From Enhygromyxa salina (GTDB lineage: Bacteria; Myxococcota_A; Polyangia; Nannocystales; Nannocystaceae): DNA of 64,000 bases. This document shows positions 40,237 to 64,000 of the stretch, one piece after another. A program made the position numbers and the translations under genes. Location: the NCBI RefSeq assembly GCF_002994635.1, contig NZ_PVNL01000064.1, forward strand, positions 1 to 64,000. The letters are read 5' to 3'. Below the pieces are notes generated by a model that had not been told where the DNA came from, searched no databases, and saw nothing but the letters and a program-made list of their open reading frames with translations. Position 1 is the first letter of the stretch. Every line of letters begins with the position of its first letter.

Positions 40237-42714
40237 TCACCCCCGCTCGAGGGAGCAGCCGTCCACCGAGCCGAGCAGGCTTTGGTTGCTATCGAAGCAG
40301 CCGCCGTCACAGTCCTGCTCCTGGCCGATGAAGCACACGCTCACGTCGGTCGGGCCGCCGAAACCGTTGGCAACGCCGACCGAGGCGCCGTCGAAGCTGA
40401 CGCTGACCACGTCGCCCGATCGAGACACCCCCCACTCGTGGTACTCGCCGTCCGCGACCGCGTCCTGGACCTCCTGCGACACGCTGAAGGTGCGTGTGGT
40501 GTTGTTGATCCGCACGGCGAACAGGCCCGAAGCCGCTTCGTACCAGTAGCTCATCGCGTTGTCCTGCCAGGGGTTGGCGCAGGACAGCAGGGTGTTGCCG
40601 GGGTACGCCCCCGAGACCTGCAGCCCGTCGAGGCGGACCTCGCAGGTCAGACTGAAGTCGTCCATGCCATCAAACGCGCGGCTGTCGAGCTGCGCCGCGT
40701 CCCAGCTGTTGTCGCCGATGAGCAGCTCGTCCGTCGCAAAGTTCCATGACTGCCCGGGGACGTCGTCGCTCCCGTCGATCGTGGCGTACGAGCTCATGTG
40801 GTACTGGAGAAACGAGGTCTTCTCGTTCCACGCGGTCCAGACCCCGACGTTGCCGCCGCGATACTCGTCCTCGTTGACGGTCGCGCAGGGCTGGCCGAAG
40901 ACGCGCAGGACGTGGTTGATGCTCGCGTCGGCCGTGTCGGAGATGTCGACCTCCATGTCGAACGCCCAGCTGACAGGGAGGCCATCGCCACACGACCCAG
41001 TCCCGAGCAGCTCGTATTCACCGTCGACAACCCGCGTGATCCGGGCGGCGCCGGTCAGGCCATCGATCTCCGCGCGGTAGAAGTTGTCCTCGTCCCGGTA
41101 GCCGTAAATGATGCCGATGCCGTCGTCGTCGCCATTCCAGAGGTTCACGCTGAACCGGCCCTCCTCCATCCACAGATCGCTCACCTGCCCGGTGCCAAAC
41201 CATGGCGTGTGGCCGTCGAGGGCGATCGGTCCTTCGCTGCCGGCGTTGAAATGCTGGGTCAGCATCCACCCGTGCGGCGGGATCCATTCGGACGGACGAT
41301 ATTCCCAGTCCCAGCTGCCAACGCTCCCCTCGTCGATCTGTGACCAACCGATCCCCGAGGTGTCCTCGATGAAGAGCAGATCGAGCGTCGTCCCCGAGTC
41401 GTTGCCAGCTCGCCAACGACCTTGCGCCGTGCTCACCTGGGCGGCGCTGAGCGCTTCGTCATAGACAGAGGCGCTGAAGATCGTGCCGCCGAGGCTCTGG
41501 TTGGCGTCGAAGCCACCGCCCATCGTGTCTTGCTCCTGGCCAAGGATCACCTCGCCGACGACGCCGGCGTTGACCGGGTCGAGGGTGAACGCCCCGACCG
41601 CGGCGCTGCCGATCAACACGCCGTCGATGTAGGCCGAGGCCGAGCTTCCGGACTTGGTGACCGCGACGACGTGCCTGGTGCCGAGCGTCAGCGCGGCCGT
41701 GCCCAAGCTGTACTTGGTGCCGTCGAGGGTCAGCCACAGGCCCCCGTCGGATTCGTAGTACTCGAGGATCAAGTGATTGGACTGGGCGTTGCGCGAGACC
41801 GACAAGAGCGTGCGGGAGCTGTGGCTCTTGGGCATGGGCTCGAGCTCGAGCCCGAGCGCAATCGTGAATGACGACAGGTTGTCGAACGCCCACGATTGCA
41901 GGCGGGCATGATCGCTGGTGTTGTGACCAATCTTCAATGGCTCGGGGATGCTGAACCACCGCTGCGCGCCGTTGTACTTGGTCGAGCGCCGCTTCTCGAG
42001 GTGGATGGTGTCGCGGCCGACCCGGCTGCGGCACATGTAGATGAAGTCGCCCCCCACGTCGTGATTGAGGTCGACCCAGGCCATCGGGTCCCCGTCCTTG
42101 TCGGTCCCCGGCACGCTCACAAACGTGTCGTCAGCGCACTTGGCCTTCGCCTCGTCCTTGTCATCGGACGCGGCCACGTAGAGTTGATCGAGGATGTACG
42201 TCGAATCGGGCGGCTGATATGCACACAGAAGAACTTCGTCGTTGCCCCAGGACCCCGTCGTGTTGAGTTCTGCGGCGTCAGGCGCGAAGTAGGGGCTCCC
42301 GATGGGCACAACCCCAATGTACCTCTGATTCTGATAGAAACCCCCGACCTGATAATAGTCGGGCCCTATGTCCTGGCACAGTTCATCCCCGCTCGAGCCG
42401 CCGACCACGTCCCAGCCGTCGATGATCAGCCGCAGGTCGGCGATCGGCCGATTGGCCTGAAATTGGTCAGGCCACATGAGGGAGTGATCCATGCACATGT
42501 AGACGTTCGTCTCTTGCCAGCTGGTGTTGCGATTGAGGTTGACGTCGACCATCTCGTCGTACCCGATGGCATCGCAGTGATAGATTGCATCTTCACCGAT
42601 CGACAGCTCGATGTCGGTCCACGGACCGACACCGGACTTGTAGCCCACTGTGCTGGCGAGTGCCACGGAAGGGATGCTGCTGATGGCCAAGACGGTAAAT
42701 ATGTACGTTTTCAT
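40237..42714 (-). CDS. Secreted protein with MABP-like repeats and two pentraxin/LamG-like domains
   Basis: An 825-residue protein from the ATG at 42714 (CAGGAA 6 bases upstream). Signal peptide MKTYIFTVLAISSIPSVALA. The N-terminal part (about 22-290) has a beta-prism MABP-like pattern such as WVDLNHDVGGDFIYMCRSR. Two lectin-type domains follow, each with a pentraxin-like signature: the first (about 300-480) GQEQDTMGGGFDANQSLGG, the second (about 680-825) GQEQDCDGGCFDSNQSLLG, which ends only about 10 residues after the motif. The middle (about 490-670) resembles a thrombospondin C-terminal-like fold (GYRDEDNFYRAEIDG). The mature protein is probably extracellular and could bind glycans or phospho-ligands through Ca2+. 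An upstream in-frame extension to 43062 was rejected for lack of a signal. The function is not known; the second pentraxin domain looks shortened. Confidence 0.75.
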   Translation of the reverse strand: MKTYIFTVLAISSIPSVALASTVGYKSGVGPWTDIELSIGEDAIYHCDAIGYDEMVDVNLNRNTSWQETNVYMCMDHSLMWPDQFQANRPIADLRLIIDGWDVVGGSSGDELCQDIGPDYYQVGGFYQNQRYIGVVPIGSPYFAPDAAELNTTGSWGNDEVLLCAYQPPDSTYILDQLYVAASDDKDEAKAKCADDTFVSVPGTDKDGDPMAWVDLNHDVGGDFIYMCRSRVGRDTIHLEKRRSTKYNGAQRWFSIPEPLKIGHNTSDHARLQSWAFDNLSSFTIALGLELEPMPKSHSSRTLLSVSRNAQSNHLILEYYESDGGLWLTLDGTKYSLGTAALTLGTRHVVAVTKSGSSASAYIDGVLIGSAAVGAFTLDPVNAGVVGEVILGQEQDTMGGGFDANQSLGGTIFSASVYDEALSAAQVSTAQGRWRAGNDSGTTLDLLFIEDTSGIGWSQIDEGSVGSWDWEYRPSEWIPPHGWMLTQHFNAGSEGPIALDGHTPWFGTGQVSDLWMEEGRFSVNLWNGDDDGIGIIYGYRDEDNFYRAEIDGLTGAARITRVVDGEYELLGTGSCGDGLPVSWAFDMEVDISDTADASINHVLRVFGQPCATVNEDEYRGGNVGVWTAWNEKTSFLQYHMSSYATIDGSDDVPGQSWNFATDELLIGDNSWDAAQLDSRAFDGMDDFSLTCEVRLDGLQVSGAYPGNTLLSCANPWQDNAMSYWYEAASGLFAVRINNTTRTFSVSQEVQDAVADGEYHEWGVSRSGDVVSVSFDGASVGVANGFGGPTDVSVCFIGQEQDCDGGCFDSNQSLLGSVDGCSLERG

Positions 42715-42944
42715 GAGAGTTCCTGATGTTCGGGTACGCCGTGAGGTCTCACCTCGCTCGGGTTGTCGCAGCGCGACCGGATCGGACAACTCTCGATGAC
42801 TATTTTTTTTCTCAGGGAAGACAACACGGGGGCGCGACCACAAAGGACACCCGGGCGACCGCACCGACGCGCAGCTCGTCGCGGCTGGCCGTGGCGCCGG
42901 GTGATGGCGAGATTCGAAGCACAATCCCGCAGGCGTCTCCGGGA

Positions 42945-45900
42945 TCAGGGGCGGCCGATGTGGATCTCGCCTGCGACGATCTTCCCGCTTCGGACCCGGT
43001 AGCGCGCCGTGTGTGGGTGCTGGCATGACCCGCCGGTGGCGAGCTTCAGCGTGAGGCTGCAAGCGGCGTCGATCTCGTCGTCACCGCGGAGCGCGAGCTC
43101 GAGCTCGTGCATGGCGACGGCGCTCACCGAGGCGCGGGTGCACCAGGAACGAGCGGATCGCTCGGGGTCAGTCGGCTCGAGCGCGTCCATGCCGAGGATC
43201 CGCCACTCGACCGCGTCAGCGACAAAGGGCTCGCAGGCGGTCGGATCGCTGCCCTGCGCGGCATAGAAGCTGCGCACCACGTCGGTCGGCGTGAGCGCGA
43301 TCGCGGTGGTCGTCCGCGGGTGCGGCTCGGGCAGCTCGTCCGCTCGCAGCACAGCGAAGACCCGCGCGAGCTCGTCGGCATGATCAACGTGAAAGTAGTG
43401 ATTGCCCGCGGGAAACCATCGCCAATCGAAGCGCACGTTGGTGTGTGGCGCCCACTGCCACAGCTCGAACACGTTGATCACGGGATCCCGGGCCCCGCCG
43501 ATCGCGGTGATCGGGATCCCAAGTGGCTCGGCCGGGACAGGCCGGTAGGTCATCATCATGCGGCTGTCGGCGCGCATGGTCGCCATCGCCATGTCGCGCA
43601 GCTCGACGTCGCGGTCGAACTCCTCGAGGCCCTGAAATTCGACGCTACGCAGGAACCCCAGCAGCAGGTCGTCGCTCATGTCGTGCAGGGCCGCGCCCGA
43701 GCGCTCGACCGCGCCGACCAGCTCGTCGAGCTTGTAGCGGGCGGGTGGCCCCAGCGCGGCCACGAACAGGTGGCGCGGCACGTGACCGGCAGCCGACAGC
43801 TGCCGGGCGACCTCGTAGGCGATCAGCGAGCCGGAACAGTGGCCGTAGAGCGCGAAGGTCTGACCGTCGAGGGTGTGCAGATCATCGATGATCGCCCGCG
43901 TCAGCTCGGTGACGAGCTCGTCGACGCTGGTCGGCCAAGCCTCGCCCAGCCGGGTCCCGCGGCCGGGTGCCTCGACCGCGCGGATCTCGAGCCACTCGGG
44001 CATCGCGTCGTTCCACGGGCGAAAGGCGCCCGCCGAGCCGCCGCCGTACGGCACACAGTAGAGGATCACGTCGGCCTGCGGACGCGGGCGCGACGTCACG
44101 AACCATGGACCGCGCGTCGGTGTGGCGGCCGGGTCTCGGGTTGCGCCATCGCGGAGCTTGGCGACGAGCGAGCGGATCCCCGCGGCCTGCAGCACCTCGA
44201 GCAGCGGGATCTCGTAGCCATGATCAGCCAGGCGCGCGCGCAAATGCGAGGCCATCAGCGAGTCGAGGCCGAGCTCGCGCAGCGGCACGTCCATGGCCAG
44301 CTCCGACGTGGCTCCGAGCTCATGCGCGAGGGTGTTGACCACCAGCGCCTCGACCGAGAGCTCGGCGCGGTCGCTGACGGGCGGGGCGGCGTCGCTGGCG
44401 TCCGACGCGACCACGCCCGCGCGACCGGTGCGGGGATCGGCGAGGCGGATCCCCGGCCCGTAGCTGCGGCGGGTCCACGGGTAACTGGGAAGACTGGTGA
44501 CGCGTCCGCCCAGCCACGGCCCGGTCCAGCGCGGCTCGACCCCGCGGGCCCACACCCGACCCAGCGCACCGAGAAACGCCTCGGGCCCGCCACCGCGCGC
44601 CATCCCGCAGCTCAGACTGCTCGGCGGATCGAGCTGCCCCAGCGGATCTTCGAGCGGCACGCTCAACACCGGGTGCGGACTCAGCTCGATCACCACGTCG
44701 CCCGCCGGACGCAGCACCTCGCTCAGGGCCGGCCACAGGCGCACGGGCTCGCGCAGGTTCGCTTTCCAGTAGCTCGGCGCGGTCGCGTCTTCGAGCCACG
44801 CCAGGGTCACCGTCGACAGCATCGGCGTGCGGGGGCCGTCGCCGGGAGCCAGGCCGCGCAGCGCAGCTTCGACGCCGGCCGAGAGCTTGTCGACGTGGCT
44901 ACAGTGGGAGGCGTAGTCCACGTGGATCCGGCGGGTGAACACGCCGTCGGCCTCGAGCTCGGCCATGAGCTCGAGCAGCGGCGCGGGTGAGCCCGCGACG
45001 ACCACGTTGATCGGGCTGTTGACGACGGCGATCTCCAGATCCGAGGGGCGCGCGGCCAGGCGCTGGCGAACTTCGGCCTCGGACAGCGCGACGGTGGCCA
45101 TCGCCCCGGGTGTGTCGAGTCGCTCGGCGACCAATTGGCTGCGCGTGGTGATCACCCGCGCGGCGTCGTCGAGCCCGAGCAACCCGGCGACCTGGGCCGC
45201 CGCGACCTCGCCCATGGAGGTGCCCAAGACCACGTCCGGCTCGACGCCGAAGCTCCGCCACAGGGCCGCGGCGGCGACCTGCATCGCGAAGATCGCTGGC
45301 TGTACCCGGTCGACGCGAGCCAGCTCGGTCTCGGAGCCGAGCGCCGCCGACAAGCTCCATCCTGCGACGTTGGTGATCGCCTGCTCACAGCGAGACAGAG
45401 CGTCACGAAACACGGCCGACCAGCTCGCCAGCGCGCGGCCCATGTCGATCCACTGGCCGCCCTGACCGGAGAACAAGAACACCACGCGCGGTGTCGTCGA
45501 GCTGGCGAGGGTCGGGTGGGCCTGGTTTAGCGCGCTCGCGAGGCTGGCCCGGTCGCGCCCGATCGCGTGACCGCGCCACGGCAGGTGAGTGCTGCGCGCG
45601 GCCAGGGTGTACGCGAGCTCGTGGGGGTCGATCGCGGGATCGTGCGCGAGCTGAGCGAGCTGAGCGGCGCGCTCGAAGAAGGCCTCGCGGCTGTTGGCCG
45701 AGATCGGCGCGAAGATGATCTCGCTGGGCGGCCGCTTCGAGTTTTCACGCTCGGGAGCCGGACCCAAGAGCGCGTGGGCGTTGGTGCCACCAAACCCAAA
45801 GCTGCTGACCGCGGCGTAGCGCGGCCCGTCCCAGGTCGTCGACTCGCGGGGCAGAACAAAGCGCGTGCCCTCGAGCTCGACGTCGGGGTTGATGCGCTCG

Positions 45901-47066
45901 AGGTGAAGGTTGCCAGGGATCCGCCCGTGGTGGATCGCCAGCGCAGCCTTGATCAGCCCAGCGACGCCCGCGGCGGCCTCGGTGTGCCCCAGGTTGGTCT
46001 TGACCGCGCCCAGCAAGCACGGCCGGGTGGCCTCGCCATACACACTGCTGATCGCCTGAAACTCGATCGGATCGCCGAGCGCAGTCCCGGTCCCGTGGGT
46101 CTCGATCAAGCCGACGTCTTCGGGCGCCAGCCGGGCGTCGGCGAGCGCGGCCTTCAGCACGCGGGCCTGCGCGAGCGCGTTGGGGGCGGTCAGCCCATTG
46201 CTGCGCCCGTCTTGATTGGTCGCAGAGCCGTGGATCACCGCGTAGACCCGGTCGCGGCTCAGGTCGACGTCGGACAGGCGGGCGAGCACGACCACGCCGC
46301 AGCCCTCGGAGCGCACGAACCCGTCGCCGCGCGAGTCGAACGCCTTGCAGCGACCGTCGGCGGCCATCATCCCGAACCGGGCCAGCGACATGGTCGTGTG
46401 CGGCACCAGGTGGGCCTGCACGCCGCCCGCGATGACCCGATCGCACTCGCGCCGACGCAGGGCCGCGACGCCCAGGTGCACGGCGACCAGCGACGAGGCA
46501 CAGGCCGCGTCAATGCTGAAGCTCGGGCCGCGAAGATCCCACAGGTACGAGAGCCGATTGGCGAGGATCGAGTGGCTCGACCCGGTCGCCGAGTAGGCGT
46601 CGATCGTCTGCTCGGCGAACGCCAGCAAGGTCCAGTCGAAGCCCGACGCGCCGATGAACACACCGGTCTCGCTGCCGCGGACGCTGGCCAGCGGCAGCCC
46701 GGCGTCCGCGAGCGCGCTCCAGGCGATCTCGAGCAGCAGCCGCTGCTGGGGATCCATCATTCGAGCCTCGCGCTCGGACAGGCCGAAGAAGCCTGGCTCG
46801 AACTCGTAGATGCGATCGATCATGCCAGCGAAGCGGGTCTCGGCTTCGCCGGCCGGCCAGCGCTGCTCGGGGATCTCCTGGATCACGTCGACGCCCGCGC
46901 ACAGGCCAGCCCAAAATTGTCGCGGGTCGCCCAGCCCGCCGGGGAACCGCAGGCCGATACCCACGATTGCGATCGGCTCGGCCGGCGCGGCCTCGAGCTC
47001 GGCGACGCGGGCCTTGAGGGCGTTGATCCTCAACAGGGACTGACGCAGCAATTCTGACTTGTCCAT
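42945..47066 (-). CDS. Type I PKS, module 4: KS-AT-ACP-TE-SnoaL-like
   Basis: A 1373-residue protein. An N-terminal helical docking segment (about 1-28) is followed by KS (about 30-455, active Cys189 in DAACASS), AT (about 530-830, Ser617 in GTSMGE; YASH motif, usually methylmalonyl-CoA), ACP (about 895-965, Ser936 in LGLDSL), a thioesterase (about 990-1235) and a last domain (about 1258-1373) of SnoaL/NTF2-like pattern (TDVVRSFYAAQG ... YRVRSGKIVAGEIHIG). No KR, DH or ER, so the last beta-keto group stays. In the thioesterase the usual GxSxG is GHCSG, with Cys1077 at the nucleophile position; Asp (GARDP) and His1223 (GNHYFH) are present. The start is preceded by a C-rich stretch, not a typical binding site, 21 bases after the upstream PKS stop. 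Confidence 0.9.
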   Translation of the reverse strand: MDKSELLRQSLLRINALKARVAELEAAPAEPIAIVGIGLRFPGGLGDPRQFWAGLCAGVDVIQEIPEQRWPAGEAETRFAGMIDRIYEFEPGFFGLSEREARMMDPQQRLLLEIAWSALADAGLPLASVRGSETGVFIGASGFDWTLLAFAEQTIDAYSATGSSHSILANRLSYLWDLRGPSFSIDAACASSLVAVHLGVAALRRRECDRVIAGGVQAHLVPHTTMSLARFGMMAADGRCKAFDSRGDGFVRSEGCGVVVLARLSDVDLSRDRVYAVIHGSATNQDGRSNGLTAPNALAQARVLKAALADARLAPEDVGLIETHGTGTALGDPIEFQAISSVYGEATRPCLLGAVKTNLGHTEAAAGVAGLIKAALAIHHGRIPGNLHLERINPDVELEGTRFVLPRESTTWDGPRYAAVSSFGFGGTNAHALLGPAPERENSKRPPSEIIFAPISANSREAFFERAAQLAQLAHDPAIDPHELAYTLAARSTHLPWRGHAIGRDRASLASALNQAHPTLASSTTPRVVFLFSGQGGQWIDMGRALASWSAVFRDALSRCEQAITNVAGWSLSAALGSETELARVDRVQPAIFAMQVAAAALWRSFGVEPDVVLGTSMGEVAAAQVAGLLGLDDAARVITTRSQLVAERLDTPGAMATVALSEAEVRQRLAARPSDLEIAVVNSPINVVVAGSPAPLLELMAELEADGVFTRRIHVDYASHCSHVDKLSAGVEAALRGLAPGDGPRTPMLSTVTLAWLEDATAPSYWKANLREPVRLWPALSEVLRPAGDVVIELSPHPVLSVPLEDPLGQLDPPSSLSCGMARGGGPEAFLGALGRVWARGVEPRWTGPWLGGRVTSLPSYPWTRRSYGPGIRLADPRTGRAGVVASDASDAAPPVSDRAELSVEALVVNTLAHELGATSELAMDVPLRELGLDSLMASHLRARLADHGYEIPLLEVLQAAGIRSLVAKLRDGATRDPAATPTRGPWFVTSRPRPQADVILYCVPYGGGSAGAFRPWNDAMPEWLEIRAVEAPGRGTRLGEAWPTSVDELVTELTRAIIDDLHTLDGQTFALYGHCSGSLIAYEVARQLSAAGHVPRHLFVAALGPPARYKLDELVGAVERSGAALHDMSDDLLLGFLRSVEFQGLEEFDRDVELRDMAMATMRADSRMMMTYRPVPAEPLGIPITAIGGARDPVINVFELWQWAPHTNVRFDWRWFPAGNHYFHVDHADELARVFAVLRADELPEPHPRTTTAIALTPTDVVRSFYAAQGSDPTACEPFVADAVEWRILGMDALEPTDPERSARSWCTRASVSAVAMHELELALRGDDEIDAACSLTLKLATGGSCQHPHTARYRVRSGKIVAGEIHIGRP

Positions 47067-47087
47067 TTGGGGGGAGCCTGTGGGGGA

Positions 47088-63563
<16,476 letters not shown>

Positions 63564-63878
63564 GGAACGTTACGCGGATGTCTCACTTGCCGAGCGACGG
63601 TGGTCCTGGCAGCCTCGCCACGAGCCCAGAAGATCGTCACCCCCGAAGACCCTGCCTCACATTCAAAGCGCGGCAAACGGTGACTTGGCTCCCAGCCGCG
63701 TTTGATTGTATCCCAGCGCTATCGACGCTCAGCCGCTGTTCTCGATGTCCAATTATGTCCCAGCCGCGCGCTCGCTTTCGCAGGGGAACGGCGGTTCTCT
63801 GAGCGATCTCGCCCCTTTAGAAGGTCGCACTTCATACCCCTGGCAAATGAGGATACATTGCTGCCCACGAGCGAAGTG
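63564..63878. other. Divergent intergenic region, PKS and kinase
   Basis: About 315 bases without a gene between the PKS start and the divergent kinase start. It should hold the promoter of the 20.6-kb PKS operon. On the minus strand GATACAATC (about 63705) contains a TACAAT resembling a -10 box, but no matching -35 was found. No operator or riboswitch was recognised. Confidence 0.4.
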
Positions 63879-64000
63879 ATGACGCATTCTGAGGCACGAA
63901 AAGGGGCCTCGCTCGGCTTCCTCGATGGGTATGACCTCCAGCGGCTGCTCCGAAAGACCCGGAGCACGGCCGTGTATCACGCGTCGCGCAATCGCGACGG
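63879..64000 (+). CDS. Probable Ser/Thr protein kinase, N-terminal end only
   Basis: The frame from the ATG at 63879 (GTG at 63876 also possible) runs off the window after 40 codons. The segment FLDGYDLQRLLRKTRSTAVY followed by HASRNRDG has the form of the N-terminal lobe of Hanks-type kinases (GYxLxxLLxxxxxTxVYxA) up to just before the expected VAxK lysine. The Gly-rich loop is degenerate (RKTRST). It is divergent from the PKS operon and may be a regulator of it. The assignment rests on about 30 residues. Confidence 0.45.
   Translation, partial: MTHSEARKGASLGFLDGYDLQRLLRKTRSTAVYHASRNRD

Noticed and set aside
42790..42815. T-run at 42805 as a terminator of the PKS operon
   Set aside because: No stable stem precedes it in the minus-strand direction, and the run lies on the plus strand (A-run in the minus transcript).
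42924..42945. Hairpin at the PKS stop codon
   Set aside because: Only a 6-bp stem with a 10-base loop and no T-run; likely chance in GC-rich DNA.

Overview
The window is high-GC DNA that reads like a Myxococcota chromosome, most likely a member of the Nannocystineae. The pointers are a Ser/Thr protein kinase, several lipobox proteins with Cys-rich or Asp/Gly-repeat tails, a giant insecticidal-type Tc toxin operon, and a type I polyketide synthase whose loading region has the ACP-KS-AT-AT order known from myxobacterial assembly lines. The genus is an inference; no rRNA or tRNA gene is visible.

Layout. (1) 1-3069 is a mosaic of broken genes: two regions derived from a TcB-type toxin gene (one almost identical to part of the intact toxin gene nearby), the 5' part of an IS91-type transposase, the 5' part of a CNNM-type membrane protein, and an Rhs-repeat fragment. 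(2) 3070-20054, all on the minus strand, is a Tc toxin operon: TcA pore subunit, then a TcB-TcC fusion, then a 218-residue protein that overlaps the toxin stop codon by 4 bp. The toxin tip has a Cys/His/Asp set resembling papain-fold (Tox-PL) effectors, and the overlapping gene sits where an immunity gene would. (3) 20055-21836 holds an AT-richer upstream region, a decayed tyrosine-recombinase remnant and a Ser/Thr kinase gene pointing away from the toxin operon. (4) 21857-29034 carries secreted or surface proteins: a Cys-rich lipoprotein coupled to an HExxH lipoprotein, a protein with 7+7 propeller-type repeats around a serine beta-lactamase-like domain, a Uma2-type protein, a membrane-anchored protein, an 8-Cys secreted protein and a Gly/Asp-repeat lipoprotein with HxH motifs. 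(5) 29124-37534, plus strand, has an ADP-ribosylglycohydrolase, an MBOAT O-acyltransferase directly followed by a protein with two SGNH-like domains around a propeller, and a secreted trypsin-like protease with EF-hand-like repeats. (6) 37567-42714, minus strand, has a second Uma2 protein, a SulP anion transporter and a secreted pentraxin/LamG-like protein.

(7) 42945-63563, minus strand, is a two-gene type I PKS operon. The first protein (5491 aa) reads ACP, then KS-AT-AT-DH-KR-ACP, KS-AT-unknown-ACP, and KS-AT-DH-ER-KR-ACP. The second (1373 aa) reads KS-AT-ACP-thioesterase-SnoaL-like. Together they could build a starter plus four extender units and release the chain with a thioesterase whose nucleophile position is Cys. 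(8) The right edge contains the first codons of a probable Ser/Thr kinase, divergent from the PKS.

The points most worth a second look are the toxin tip with its overlapping putative immunity gene, the 7+7 repeat protein around a serine hydrolase, the dual-SGNH partner of the MBOAT, and the unassigned module-2 region and SnoaL-like tail of the PKS. Residue positions of catalytic motifs were counted from the sequence; domain borders are estimates. No database search was possible.
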